DNA of 64,000 bases from Pilaira anomala (GCA_025716855.1 JAIXMQ010000061.1:109479-173478); one strand, 5' to 3'; shown: positions 1 to 12,420, numbered from the stretch's first letter. Translations and numbers: made by a program. Notes: generated from the sequence alone by a model not told the origin.

Positions 1-972
1 AGATTGTTGGATACCGATTAGAATTGTAGGTAGCTTTCATTCAAATCTCGTACCTTTTCTTACCATAAAACCTGTTCTAGACCAGTACATACTGTAGCAA
101 CAGCTTCGACCTTGTACCATAGATTTTTTACACGAAGGTCATTTTCTGAATACAAATATACGGTATGGATTTTATAATTGCTGTTATTAGAATCCACAAA
201 GTGTACTTATTTATGTGAGTTCAACAGAGAATAGCGCAAGCATGTTTGTTTATAGCATGTAAAAGTGATGAGTCTTCTCGTAGAGCTCAAGATATTGCAA
301 AGTCATGGACATATAAACCAAAAGAAACTAAAAGTGAAAAAGCAATTGTAAGTGATAAAAGAAACAATAATGTCAAATTACAGTTTTTTTTTTTTTAAAA
401 AAAATCATAATTTCTTTAATAGGCAAAATTCATTTCGGATTTATTAAAAAATGAATTATTAGTTTTGGAAGTAGTATGTTTTGATATGTCGTTTGATCAT
501 CCATACTATGATATGGCAGAATTTGTAAAAGAAGTTGGAAGTAAGTATAGTTGTATAATTGTTCAAAGATTTAAGAAAATGTTAAATTTGAGCTACGTAG
601 TACCAAATGAAATAGCCACAGCGGCATTAGCATTCATCAATGACAGGTATACATTTATATTAATACACGTGGAATAAAACAACTGTGATTGTATTCATTA
701 ATAGATACTAGTTTTCGATTGCCATTAAACTTATGGTATGAACCAAAGGCAATAGCAGCAACTGCTTTAGTTATGGGATATCAAACAAGTAATACTAAGC
801 TTCCCACCGATACAGACACATCTTGGGTACGGTACTTACAAGAAAATAGTGAGCAAATCGGAGGTAAGTAATGAATTCGCTACTTCATATCATTTACTCT
901 AACAAATATATAGAAATTGCTGCTTCAATCATGGAAGTATACAAACTCCCAAAGTATACAGAAAAAAAATAA
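1..972 (+). CDS. Cyclin K/CTK2-like cyclin, 3' part (5' end outside window)
   Basis: This is the regulatory subunit of a transcription-type cyclin-dependent kinase, judged by family. Joined exons read through the cyclin box: VATASTLYHRFF (helix 1), RIAQACLFIACKSDES (helix 2-3), then a second fold ending in FINDSFRLPLNLWYEPKAIA. The first in-frame residues at the window edge are already inside the box, so the start codon lies upstream. Inferred introns are 26-80, 163-227, 348-422, 541-600, 647-711 and 864-913; all begin GT and end AG. The intron at 541-600 is 60 nt and has no in-frame stop, but removing it gives a normal cyclin helix. The stop is TAA at 970-972 after a short lysine-rich tail. 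The match is closest to the cyclin K/T and Ctk2 group (partners of Cdk9/Ctk1-type kinases); which of these is not decided. Confidence 0.82.
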
Positions 973-1033
973 TGTGACTTGCTTTAAAAAAATCGCGTTC
1001 ATTTTTTTTTCCAATAAAGTTATAATTTTTCTT

Positions 1034-1038
<5 letters not shown>

Positions 1039-1069
<31 letters not shown>
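1039..1069 (+). promoter_or_regulatory. Poly(dT) tract just upstream of the NF-YC start
   Basis: There are 31 consecutive T bases ending 10 nt before the NF-YC ATG, inside the 107-bp gap after the cyclin stop codon. Long T tracts in the same position occur before the transporter at 35.65 kb and the G-patch gene at 41.39 kb. Poly(dT) stretches are known nucleosome-disfavouring promoter elements in fungi. A role here is inference. Confidence 0.4.
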
Positions 1070-1073
<4 letters not shown>

Positions 1074-1079
1074 ATAAAA

Positions 1080-2177
1080 ATGTCTTCAAGACAACCTGGA
1101 GATCAACAATATGGTCAGGTACCTACTGAAACCCAACAACAGCAACAGCAACAACAAGTTTCGAATAATTTAGTTTCAGTTAATTCTGCCAATACGAGTA
1201 ATTATCCTGCTTTTGATTTGGGAAAGTTTTGGACAGAACAAATGCATTTAGCAAATATGTTTGAATCCGATTTCAAAAACCACCCTTTACCATTAGCTAG
1301 AATTAAAAAAGTTATGAAGACTGACCAAGAAGTCAAGGTTTGGATTAAATTATTTTATCATTAGAAACACCCTTTTTTAATTATTATGACGCGAAAATAT
1401 ATATATGTATATAGATGATTAGTGCAGAGGTAAGAAAAAATAAAAAGAGTATAAAAGAATGGGTTGAATGCAGTCATTGAATTATTTTTTATGGTTATAA
1501 TTAGGCTCCTGTCTTATTTGCTAAAGGTTGCGAAATATTTATTACAGAATTAACAAAGCGTGCTTGGTAGAGATATTTAAAGTAAGAGGAGGAAAGAAGG
1601 AATAATAATAATTGACCTTTCCTTATATGTAGGGTTCATGCTGAAGAAAACAAGAGACGTACTTTACAAAGATCAGATATTGCTACAGCCATTTCCAAAA
1701 CTGACATGTGTGATTTCTTAATTGATATTGTACCAAGAGAGGAAGCTGTAAAGAGTCAAAGTGTGCCTTTTGATCAACAACAGCAACAACAGCAACAACA
1801 ACAGCAACAGCAACCAGAATATGGTAGTTATTATCCTCAAGGTGCAGTTGCGCAATATGCTCCTCAACAGGTAAAAATAGTTTATTCCCAAAAATATATA
1901 TAAAAAATAAAATACTTATATACATATTTTTTTAATACGGCAGACAATGGATACTACCGCTGCTTATTATCCTCACTTGACAGCTGAACATATGCAACAA
2001 TATCAACTTCAACTTCATCAGTTAGCTCAACAACAAGCTCAACAACAAGCCCAACAACAAGCTCAACAACAAGCTCAACAACAACAACATCCTTATCCTC
2101 ATACGGGAGAGACTACACCTACTCAACTAGCCAATACAACAGTTGTACCAAAAACTGAACAGCAACAACAACAATAA
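1080..2177 (+). CDS. HAP5: CCAAT-binding factor subunit C (NF-YC / Hap5)
   Basis: This is the histone-fold subunit of the heterotrimeric CCAAT-box transcription factor (Hap2/3/5, NF-Y); it dimerises with NF-YB and recruits NF-YA in the nucleus. The family signature is unbroken across exons: [19 protein letters not shown], then [20 protein letters not shown], then [19 protein letters not shown] and [11 protein letters not shown]. Introns are 1338-1414, 1430-1504, 1567-1632 and 1871-1943, which leaves a 15-nt second exon coding MISAE. The product is 268 aa. Both tails are glutamine-rich (CAA/CAG runs near 1131-1150, 1778-1812 and 1997-2090, and at the end), as is common in NF-YC activation regions. 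The gene is convergent with eIF4A; the stop codons are 97 nt apart. Confidence 0.95.
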
Positions 2178-2274
2178 TAAAAATATATATACTTTCATTT
2201 TTTTATTATTATTTATAAATATTTTTATTTTTTAAAATATGCTTTTTAGGAATTTGTTAATAATTTTGTTTAAC

Positions 2275-3744
2275 TTAAATGAGATCAGCAACGTTCATGG
2301 GCATTTCATCAATTTGAGTATTGTAAAATTGTTCAATATCTCTCATGGCACGAACATCATCACCAGAGACAAAATTGATAGCAACACCCTTACGACCGAA
2401 ACGACCACCACGACCGATACGATGAATATAGTTTTCACGGTTAGAGGGTAAATCGTAGTTAATAACTAAAGAAACTTGTTGAACATCAATACCACGAGCC
2501 AATAAATCAGTGGTAATGAGAACACGAGAAGAACCAGAACGGAACTCCTTCATAATAACATCACGTTGAGTTTGATCCATATCACCGTGCATAGCGGAAA
2601 CAGTGAATTCACGAGCTTGAAGTTTATCGGTTAACCAATCAACCTTTCTACGAGTGTTACAGAAAATGACAGCTTGAGTGATAGTGACAGTTTCATATAA
2701 ATCACACAAAGTATCTAATTTCCACTCTTCTTTATCAACGGCAATATAGAATTGCTTGATACCTTCCAAAGTTAATTCATCACGCTTAACTAAAATTCTA
2801 ATAGGATCTCTCATGAACTTCTTGGTAACTTCCAAGACTTCAGAGGGCATAGTAGCAGATAAAAGGACAACTTGAGTAGTCTCAGGCATCAATTGGAAAA
2901 CATCGTAAATTTGATCCTTGAAACCACGAGATAACATCTCATCAGCTTCATCTAAAACGAACATCTTCATGGACTTGGTGTTGAAAGCACGACGGTTTTG
3001 AATCATATCAAAGACACGACCGGGAGTACCGACAACAACTTGAACACCAGATTGAAGGGTAGCAATGTCGTCACGGACGTTGGTACCACCAATACAAGCA
3101 TGAGACTTAATACCCATGAAATCACCAAGAGCTAAGACAACCTTTTGGATTTGAAGAGCTAATTCTCTGGTAGGAGCAAGAATCAAAGCTTGAGGTTCCT
3201 TAAGATCAACATCAATAGATTGAAGAACGGAGATAGAGAAAGTAGCGGTTTTACCAGTACCAGATTGAGCTTGAGCAATAACATCATGACCCTTAATAAC
3301 GGGCATAATAGCACGTTGTTGAATAGCAGAAGGACGTTCGAAACTAAATTAATCAAAACCTTTTCTGTTAGGTTCCTTGATTTTCCTTTTCCTTCCATTA
3401 TTCTTTTTTTTTAAAAAAAAAGAATAAACAAATAAAAATAAACTTACCCGTAAGCATAAACACCACGGAGAAGTTCAGGCTTGAGGTTCATGTTATCAAA
3501 GTTATCGACAACTTCATCCCAGTTGGACTATAATGAATGAAAAAAAAAAGAAATAGAAAAATTTTTTAGTTGAAAATTTTTTTTTATGTTTAGTGTAATC
3601 CCAAGGCTTTACCTCAATCTCGTTGTCTTGGATTTCTTGCAAAGGTTCGTTACTATTGTAAATAAAATTGTTAGTTGTTAAGTTTCCGGAATAAACAAAT
3701 CTTTTTTTTTTGATTATTTTAATTGTTGTTCAAATTTACCTCAT
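2275..3744 (-). CDS. TIF1: Translation initiation factor eIF4A (DEAD-box RNA helicase)
   Basis: This is an ATP-dependent RNA helicase of the eIF4F complex that unwinds mRNA 5' leaders in the cytoplasm. The product is 397 aa, the usual family length. Motifs in order: Q-motif region [12 protein letters not shown], motif I AQSGTGKT, Ia [29 protein letters not shown] and [15 protein letters not shown]; the C-terminus is MNVADLI. Four exons on the minus strand are 3740-3744, 3613-3652, 3448-3527 and 2275-3343. The first coding exon is only ATGAG, spliced to a T so that the protein starts [15 protein letters not shown]. That start is chosen because it fits the family N-terminus and all joins stay in frame. 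C-rich third positions (many GTC/ACC codons) differ from the AT-rich neighbours and suggest high expression. Confidence 0.97.
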
Positions 3745-5531
3745 TTTGTAAAGTTAGTTTTTTTAAAAAAAAAATAGAGGAAGAAAAAAAAAAAAAAAAG
3801 AAAAAAAGTTTTTTGTCCAGATGTCTGTGACTATGAAAAAAAAAAAAATTTAGCTGGGGTTCGATGAAGAACTTTAAAAAAAAGGTCACATTCAGCGTCA
3901 TTATTGTGTTCCTGCAATAAAAAAGCACCTCTTTTGTTTTAGCATGTTTTATGGTACCTGACCATATTGTCCTCTTTATAATTACCCTCGACATTTCAAA
4001 GTTTTACAAAAAGAGCTAATGATGAATTGTATACAATACCTATCATAATCCGTTACTTTTGTAGCAATTTATAAGCAGAGAATACTGGATTTCTTACCTT
4101 TTATTGTAGTGGCTGCATATCGTAATAGATCTATTCGTTCTAAAGACGAATAACATAAGAGAGTTTCGATAAGGGTAATTAAATGTGGCGATGGCCCTCA
4201 TATTTATGATAATGACATAAAGAATGAAAATTAATGAATGGATACGTATTACTTACTACACTTTAATACATATTAATATTATAAATTCATTTCTGCTGTA
4301 TGCGATCTCAAATTTTGTATCCCACACCTCCACGAAACATGGAATGAGTTGCACAACTGTGAAGGTATAGAATTGTTAGTAAAACCTGAAGGCATGAAAA
4401 ATTATGATCAAGTTTTATCGACTACTTGTGAGACAATAGCAACGAGTTATAACAACTACTATACTGAGAATTTCGAAAATATAATAAAGGATTATTTAAC
4501 TGGGTAGCCCGGTGATAACTATGTAAGGCCAATGTCGATTACGATGATATTTATTGTCTGATAAAATGGGTGAACATAGTGACCCTAAATATATTTCGCC
4601 TTGACGATTTCTAGAGTCTTGTGAAATTGGCTTCAGAAGACAGGTTTGGATTACATTACTATAGATATTCTCTGCCTGCATGAAAGGTTGGATAGGCTGA
4701 ATAAATGGTTGAATAGGTGAAATAAATGGTTGAATAAATGGTTCAATAGGTTGAATAAGTGGTTGAATGGGTTGTAAGTGCGACCAATGACATACTCGGC
4801 TCATACAACCTCTCATACAGCTCATTCAATTTCTTATACAACCCGTACAACCTCTCATATAGCTAGATATAGCAGTTTCAACGATCGAGGATACTCATAT
4901 AGATGCAACAATACAACGATATTATATCGTGCGTTGGAGCGATTTCATACATAAGTATGTATGAAAATCTTCAAACATATATGGCTGTGCTACTGTTGAC
5001 TTGAAACAACGATCAGTTATGCAAGTAATTCCAATAGTATTTCTTTAAACAGGAAAAATAGTAAAAACAAATAAAAATTTTAAAGTTTAAGTTTTTTTTT
5101 TTTTTCTTTTAAAAAAAAAGTTTATTTATTTATTTATTTGAATGAAGTATAAAGAAAGAAAAATAATACATTTAAAAATTGTAGAGAAACAAATAGACTA
5201 TATTACATATAGAAATAAAAAATAAAAAATAAAATCATACTTACATTTGAACTTAATTGTGCAGCGGCAAAGCGTTGAACTGTCCAAAAATAAAATATTT
5301 TTCCAATCATGGTATTAACTGAACAACTCCCATTTAACGTAATATTCCACAGATTGAGAGCCGTAGTTATATTATATACTCCTTCTTTAATAAAAGTAGT
5401 AGTATATAGCAACACTCTATTTATTTTACAGTGTTTGTCCCATATCAGCTGACGTATCATTGTGACCTATTTATTTTGTGATGATTGTGCCTTAGTGTTA
5501 CATGAATCCAATATTTTTTTATTTAGTGTAA
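3745..5531. other. Gene-poor stretch upstream of eIF4A
   Basis: I see no supported gene here. 3745-4020 is the likely eIF4A leader and promoter with many A/T runs. 4683-4850 is an imperfect short repeat built on ggttgaata / caacctctcata. It gives an artificial minus-strand reading frame of QPIQPFIQ repeats. The rest is AT-rich without coding signal. Confidence 0.5.
4683..4850. repeat. Imperfect short tandem repeat (ggttgaata-like units)
   Basis: About six irregular copies of a 10-15 nt unit (tggttgaata(g/a)...) run to 4780. They are followed by three copies of ctcatacaacct-like units. Copies vary by single bases and length, as expected of a degenerate minisatellite. Confidence 0.5.
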
Positions 5532-6575
5532 AATTACTGTTTCATATCGAGTTGTAGATCTGGTACTTCTGAAGCTATTGAATCAATTGTTCAGACCCAG
5601 AATTTGGTAGTTCAAGAGAGTCAGGATGATTATCAAGAGAGACACGATGAAATTCAAGAAAGTAATACCCAAGGTAAAGACTTCCAAGATGAAGTTCAAA
5701 ATTATATTCAAAGTGTAGATGAAGAATACAGTCAAACTAAAGACGAAGAAAATATTCAAGACGAAGCGCGAGAGAATGTCCAAGAGAAAAACAGTGAGAA
5801 CGATCATCTTCCATCAAGCTTAAGTCGTTGGATGAATGTAAAAGTTGAGAGGGTATAGATAATGATTATATTAAAAAACTTGTTCCCCCATCTTGCATAA
5901 ACTTGACAAGTATAGTATATATCGATTTATTCTCAACCACTATACCACCATCAATTCATAATTCACTAGTCGAGGAATGTACTAGGAAAAAGCAAGCATT
6001 GAGCGAGCCAGTTGCTCGTATAATTAATGGATTATTTGACAGGCTAAGGTTTTCAATTTGAATAATAAGTTTATGCGATAAAATTAAATGGATGCAGCAT
6101 TAACATAGTTTCATAACTTTCTAGTAAAGACACGCAAAATTTCATTACATTTATTGATGAAGAGAAGGCCAAGTTGAAAGACAAGACATCAGAAGAATAT
6201 AATTTGCTTTCTATGATTGATATTGCGTTAGTTCTTATATTTTTACCGCAGAGGCCTGTACTTATTAAAATTTTTCATAGTGCAAAAAGTTTTCCAGCCT
6301 ACAAAAGAGAAACGAAACTTTCAGAATCCTTTCATTTGAGAATTTTTCAAAAATTGCTTGACCCCTTTCTTGTTAAAACTGGTATTATAAGCAAAGATGA
6401 AGAAACGCTTTGCAGATCAACCAAAAGAATGCAGATGTTAAACAAAATAGAAATAACTTACAGAAGGCGAATTGACTTTCTGATAACAACTGATTTGGAA
6501 GAAGAAGAAGTCTGACAAGAAGATATTGAGCTATGTTCTATCGAGTTAAAAAAAACAATGAGATTGAAGCAGTAA
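5532..6575 (+). pseudogene. Decayed orphan gene with a possible nuclease-like C-terminus
   Basis: Three coding-quality segments lie in order. 5532-5856 is an acidic, glutamine-rich stretch with repeats of EIQES/DEEN type, ending RWMNVKVERV. 5860-6050 continues in another frame with LVPPSCINL and ARIINGLFDRLR. 6130-6575, after a plausible intron acceptor (ctttctag), reads IDIALVLIFLPQRP and ends RRIDFLITTDLEEEEV, TGA, then QEDIELCSIELKK up to TAA. The TGA at 6513-6515 interrupts a frame that stays coding-like beyond it. There is also a frame change near 5857 and no ATG in the first segment, so I read this as a pseudogene. I do not recognise the family. The order Arg-Ile-Asp ... Ile-Glu-Leu-Lys resembles a PD-(D/E)XK nuclease core, which is inference only. 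Confidence 0.45.
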
Positions 6576-6620
6576 TGAGATACCAATAGAATAAAAATGT
6601 TCGCATCAACTCATGTATGC

Positions 6621-6759
6621 AGTACCCGCTCTATTTAAAGCTGTTTGATTAAGGCCGTTTCCGATTTTAGGCCGCAATTTTCTGAAGATCCTGGCCATGA
6701 TACGATTTAAGGCCACAGAAGTCTGAATTTTTTTGGATCCTTAAATAGAGCGGGTACGG
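6621..6759. mobile_element. MITE-like element, copy 1 (terminal inverted repeats CAGTACCCGCTC...)
   Basis: This is a 139-bp unit that starts cagtacccgctctattta and ends with its inverted counterpart (ttaaatagagcgggtac). Inside are repeated aaggccg / ggcc motifs. A longer relative lies at 47538-47710. The short size, inverted ends, lack of coding capacity and a second dispersed copy fit a non-autonomous DNA transposon. The CAGTA-type end recalls pogo/Fot-like elements, but no clear TA duplication is visible. Confidence 0.65.
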
Positions 6760-8168
6760 TACTCAACAATATCAATCTCCTTACACAGAACACTCATCAT
6801 CCAATCGTTTACCTTGATTTTCCTGGAAGAAGTGCGTACATTGTTGAATTTTTTAGATAGAAATATTGTAATGTAGCACACAAAGTCGGAAGATTTATCA
6901 TCATGAAAAGTCTGTTGGAACTTGAGCAATTTAGAGCTCATTTTATCAACTTGTACACTTGGAGACAATACATCACCGACATCAACAGCAGTGTATCGCT
7001 AGCTCGCATTAACCAATTGAAAGTATGGTCTGGCAGACGTTGTGGATGTCGATGTGACCTCTATTTTCTCTTTTAAACGTGATGTGAAGCCCGTCAAGAT
7101 TTTCTGTCCCCAAACAAATAAAGCTCTAAAAGAACTAAAAGTGTATTTGAATACGATGAATAAATTAGATGTTTAATTTTTTCAAGGCTAATATATAGCT
7201 CTCATATAGTTTACAGTTTATTTTATGTGATAATTTTAATTTATCGTTTCGATCAACATTCACTTAAATAAAATTATAACATTGTACAACAAATACTTGA
7301 TCGCCGAAGTTTCAATGTCCTATATGTATGTATATCAATGATTATTACCAAAGAAACATTGTTTTTTTGACTCACCACTTACAGGGAACTCAGTGTTAAT
7401 CATGTACATATAAAGTAATTCTCGAAATTCTCGACATGGTAATTATTGTAAATCACGGTAAAAGTTTCACAGGCTGATGATATTATATTCGCCCATAGTT
7501 CGATAAATATATATAAGCTTGATATGCCAGAGGTATATTACTTTTAATAATGCTCTCTAAACTTCCTGTGCTAATCTCTCATAATTATTTAGGAAAAGAC
7601 AAGTATTTTAATATTAAAGTAAGTAAATCCGTTTCCAAGTAATCTGTTGTTAATAACGATTTTATTCCATATTAATTTTCTCATTTTGGTTACAAGTCTT
7701 TGAGGTATATTTTATAATAAAAACACATACTAGAGTTCTTTGTAGCTTTTTCCATAGAAGTAACTTAAGATCTATTAATCATTCTGGCTCGTAAGTAACT
7801 TTGCGTGCTAGGTCATATTCTAGAGTGTAGTAAAAAAAAAAAAAAAAAAAAATTATTTTTAAATAAATATTTTTGAAAAATCAACAAAAATGCAGTTGTC
7901 TATATAAGTCCAAACTTTATGTTGAGAAGCTAGTCCTTTCTGGTCTCAAAAAATCTCTGGGTGTGTAGTTAATAGTAAACAGAAATAAAATACTTTTTTA
8001 AAATAAAAATTTATTGGAAAAAAAATTGGAAAAAAAAAAGTAAGGTATATACAAAGGAAAAGAAGAAAAAAAAAAAAAAAAAAAAGAGAGAGAAGTAATA
8101 AATGAGTAAAATATATTAATAACATAAAAATGTTTTTGTATGGGTCCGTGCGTATTGTGTATTATTTA
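6760..8168. other. Intergenic, no gene seen
   Basis: AT-rich sequence with A runs at 7834-7852 and 8068-8087. I found no splice-joined coding frame or RNA gene. Confidence 0.5.
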
Positions 8169-8966
8169 TCAAAGATCTTCCATAAAGATACTAGAGGAAT
8201 CGGATATAGTAGATAATCTGTCTAAATCGTCATCATCATCAATTATAATGGACTCATTCTCTTCATCATCATCGTATTCTTCATTATTATTATTATTATT
8301 ATTACTATTATTATTATTATTATTATTATTCACTTGTCTAATTTCATCTTCTTCGATTTTAATTTCTATTCTATTTTGATCGTTTTCATCAAAATCATCA
8401 TTTTTAATTGCAAAATTTGGTTCTATTCTACGATCCATACCAATTAAAATGGCAGCAGCTTCAAGCATTTGAACTTGCTGATGTTTAGTTAAAGACAATT
8501 TTTTTGTAACTTCCCATTCTTCAGAGTGTTCCCACCTGTGCTTTTGTAAGCAATTTGGGTGTTTATATGATTTTCCGCAATCGTTACACCGATATTGACC
8601 ATTAAAGGATTCAGAAAGCCCACGACTTTTTCTTCTACCTCCTATATTTGCTTCAGATTGTCTACGATTACGAATTGTTAAGCCGCCCGTTGCGGCTGCC
8701 GTTGCTGTTGCTATAGCAATAGGTGTATGTATATTTCTTTTGATAGTAGAATGATCAATCGTATAATTTTCTGGCAGGGAAGTTGAATAATCTTTTATAG
8801 TCATATCATTAAATACTGTCTGTAATGAATTTCTTCTCTCTACTGCAATACTCGTTTGAGATGATTCTTCTCCACAAAACGAATTGGGAGGTGAAGGAAG
8901 TCCACACTGGCTTTCTGCTACTTTTTGTTGTTGTTGGCCAAGTTGGAAAGTAAGTAAAGATGACAT
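8169..8966 (-). CDS. Single C2H2 zinc-finger protein with acidic, Asn-rich tail
   Basis: This is a putative DNA-binding nuclear protein of 265 aa with no introns. The finger is C-x2-C-x12-H-x3-H: YRCNDCGKSYKHPNCLQKH followed by RWEH. It continues into KKLSLTKHQQVQMLEAA, a downstream helix seen in a group of fungal one-finger proteins. N-terminal to the finger is a Ser/Thr-rich part with a basic patch (RNRRQSEANIGGRRKSRG). After it come Asn repeats (AAT/AAC run at 8281-8330) and Asp/Glu runs. The ATG at 8964-8966 is preferred over an upstream in-frame ATG because the extra residues are mostly poly-Phe from an A-run. On the sense strand a 26-nt T tract (9043-9068) lies about 80 nt upstream. Confidence 0.8.
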   Translation of the reverse strand: MSSLLTFQLGQQQQKVAESQCGLPSPPNSFCGEESSQTSIAVERRNSLQTVFNDMTIKDYSTSLPENYTIDHSTIKRNIHTPIAIATATAAATGGLTIRNRRQSEANIGGRRKSRGLSESFNGQYRCNDCGKSYKHPNCLQKHRWEHSEEWEVTKKLSLTKHQQVQMLEAAAILIGMDRRIEPNFAIKNDDFDENDQNRIEIKIEEDEIRQVNNNNNNNNSNNNNNNNEEYDDDEENESIIIDDDDDLDRLSTISDSSSIFMEDL

Positions 8967-9068
8967 GATGAAGATGGTTTTTAATTCAAAGAAAAAAAAA
9001 AAAGTAAGAAATAAATAAAATAGGTCCCAGGGCAGCAAAGACAAAAAAAAAAAAAAAAAAAAAAAAAA

Positions 9069-10062
9069 ATCGGGATTTTAAAAAAAGCCATGTTTTTTTT
9101 TGGGTCTTTTTCACTCCACGTGAGTACATTTCCTTGAATAAATCAGGTCCCATTAAACAAAACCGAAGAAGTGGCTTATAGTGCATAATGTAGCTCAATA
9201 CTATATCTGGAATAGTTATTAAATGTGTTATAACTTGAAAATTAACTGTTGTAATGCATTATGTTGTAGATTCATACTCAGGTCAGCAAATTTTAGATTT
9301 GCATTTAATCTTTTTTGAACCTCTCTTAACATTTATACCCTAAGTTACTAAGCTAAACTATATTATGTAGTCGTGTAGAATTTAATGGAGAGCTACATAA
9401 ACTTTAGGGAATTATTTGAAGGCTTTCTTTTTCTTTTTTGGTATATATTACGATATATAAATATAGCAGTAATAAGCAGAGAATGAGTATATCATAAACA
9501 ATACTGATAAATTATGATCGGATCTTTTTTTTTATGTCTGACATACCTACTAATGTATATATTAGAGTTTAAAGTATATCCATTTGAGATTTTGAGACAG
9601 AATTTAAAATTCAATATAAAAATAAACCATCTTCATATTTCAAAACCAAGTATTATTTAAGACAGTTTACTGAAAGTCAAAAATATCATCACACCTGTTT
9701 AAACCGCAAACCCAATTTAAACTATAAAGCTCATATAGATTTAACACCTATGTCAACTGAGCGGTTCTATAGTTATATATATAGCTAATGATTATAATGA
9801 GGTTGTATTTATACAGTTTGTATTTTGTCCAAGTGGTTTAACCGTAAGTGGGTTTAACATTTAATTCCAATAAATAATAACTACATTCTCTTTATTTTAA
9901 CCGACAAAAGAGCTCCTTTTATTTTAGAAAACGTTAAATTAAATTGTGTAACATGATCCAATAACAATAACAATAATGCCCTGTTTTTTATTTAATTTTA
10001 TTATACACAATTTTTATTTATTATCAAGCTTTTCTATTTACTTTTGTTATTATCAAGCCTTT
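9069..10062. other. Intergenic, no gene seen
   Basis: AT-rich spacer between the C2H2 gene's upstream side and the 3' end of URB1. There are partial repeats of gtttaaacc / ggtttaacc near 9700 and 9835, not convincing as terminal repeats. Confidence 0.5.
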
Positions 10063-12420
10063 CTATTTTAATTCTAATAATACAGTCTTTTCATCATTTA
10101 ACATGGATTTCACCTTTTCAGGCACCTTTTCAATCTTATTCGCACTATCGATAGTAGCATTTAAAATCTTGGTCCATGCTTGGAACTCTTCTTCATCGGA
10201 AGCAAGCGCTAAAGCTTGATGAATCCAAGCCAATAAACCATTATATTGAATCAAGTTAGACGTCACACTGGGAATAGCAGTTGCTTGTTCCATAATCTAC
10301 ATTGATATAATTAGTACAAGTTGAATAAGCTTCCTATTGTTTGTTGTTATTGTCTTACCTCAATTACTGCTTTTTTACTTAATTGATCTGCATACGCAGA
10401 ATTATAAAAAGTAGCAATCATATCAAAAATACTCTGTCTTGAGAAAATCTTGTAATCATCATATGTTCTTAAAGAAGAAGACAAAACATAGAGCATCCAA
10501 AGACGCTCTTTTTTATGATTAGGAGATGAAGATGTAAATAAGAATGTAAACATAGGAACATACTACAAGATATAATTAGTAAAATATATATGTGAGTATT
10601 TGAATACAACTTACATTGAAATCAAATGTAGGATTTTGCAAGATCCAGGTAGTAATATGAGGGAGCATGAAATGTTCGGGATGAAGTAATATGGACAAAG
10701 CATGAGCAACACAGACAGATATGGCAGAGGGAACTCTAGGAGGTACATCTGATTCTGAGCGACCAGTAATAGAATTTTTGAAAGCTTCTAATACGAAAAT
10801 GATTGAAGGTTGTTCCTTAAATCTAGCATGCTCAACCATAACGTAGAATTGATCAAGCATTTGATAAGAAATACAACGTACATCATTATTGGTAGAAGAC
10901 ATACCCATAATAACAAAACCAAGGGCATTACATTCAATGAATTTACGACATTCAACCGCACCAGACGAAATTAAATTTGCAAAAAGGGGTAAGAAAAAGG
11001 AGGGATCATATACAGGAGATGTGCTGAAATCATTTACTGTGGTGTCATCGTGAACAGCTTGAAGAGTACATTCAGCTGGGAAATGTGTAAAGGTATATTT
11101 CATCAAGGCAGGATCAATTAAACCAAGAGTTTCAATAGAAATTGCGCTTGTTTGTAATAAAGTACCTGCTTGAGCATGAGCTTGACGAGTACGATCTGAA
11201 CCAGGTCCCCACATTAACATCTTTGGAAGAATTGTTTCACGACCTTGACTTTCACAAGACATCAAAATTTCTAAAATAAGTTTATCCGTAACTGTAGTTG
11301 TAGCGCTATAACTGGTTAAAAGAGGGTCAAGTAAACCATGGTTCTTGGCCAAGATAGCAGGTTGGATTTTGTTTAAAGTGTAAATTAATTGAATAATTGC
11401 AAGACGTTGTGTATCATTTTCTGGGATTTGACGAGCGATGAGTTTGGCAACATCAGGAGCAGTCAAATTTTGATATTCCTTATGATCAAGGATACGACGA
11501 ATATAAGTTTCAATTGGCTCCATTTTTTCATAATTTTCATATACAAGTTCAACAAGAACACCAATAAAACGAATTGCTGCTGCATCTGAAATATTATCCA
11601 TAAGAGACGTTAAAATAAAATCACGTACAATTTCAGCTTCCAAATTTTCAGTCCAGTTAAAGTTGGTTATTAACTTCACAAACTCAACAAGTTTGTTAAA
11701 GAATGCATCTTCAGGTGTTGCATCTGACATAAAGTTGGCATCAGCAGCAGAAGTTAATTGCTTGAGAAGATATTCAAGTACAGTTTGGATATACTCAACC
11801 TGGTCTTCTTGTTTGGCTGATAGTAAGTCGTAACCAATATGAATAATATCCACCAAATTAGGTGTCAATAAAAGAGAATCAGTCAAGTGGCTTACAACGA
11901 TAGAAGGAATATCGACTGAAGAAGCAATGCAGGAAGAACGAAGAGAATCAATATCAATAATGCATTTGTTTCCGGCCAAAATATGCTTAATGATAGGTTC
12001 ACAACAAGCATTCAAAAGGACTTGAATGGCATCTTTTTCCGCTTCATTCTTTTGTTGATCTCTGATCATACTCAACTCTAATAAAGAAAGAACCTCCAAG
12101 TTGAATTCGTCAGTAGTACCCATCTTCCAAAGACGAGTGATAATTTCAAATGCTTTACTGGGGATAACATATTGCTTTGAGTTTGAGCTGTACATATATT
12201 CTACGAGGACAAGTAAAAGTTTCTTCATAATATCATTGAGACGATTGTTCTTGATAACTTTCTTACTAAAGGTATGAAGCCCTTCAAAGTCTACACGAAT
12301 AACACAATTTAACAAAGTTTGTGCATTTGATCCTTCACCAAAAATATCAATAAATAAGACGGCCAATTGAAGTAACTAAGAATAGTCAAGTTAATAAAAT
12401 AAGATGACAACCGGCGTAAA

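Noticed and set aside
917..1129. Plus-strand frame overlapping the cyclin end and NF-YC start
   Set aside because: Mostly poly-Phe from the T run; both true genes use other frames.
4496..4825. Minus-strand open frame of 109 codons with QPIQPFIQ repeats
   Set aside because: It is produced by a degenerate short tandem repeat; composition and lack of family match argue against a gene.
9691..9870. Possible terminal inverted repeats (gtttaaacc ... ggtttaacc)
   Set aside because: The arms do not pair over more than about 10 bp and no second copy is seen.
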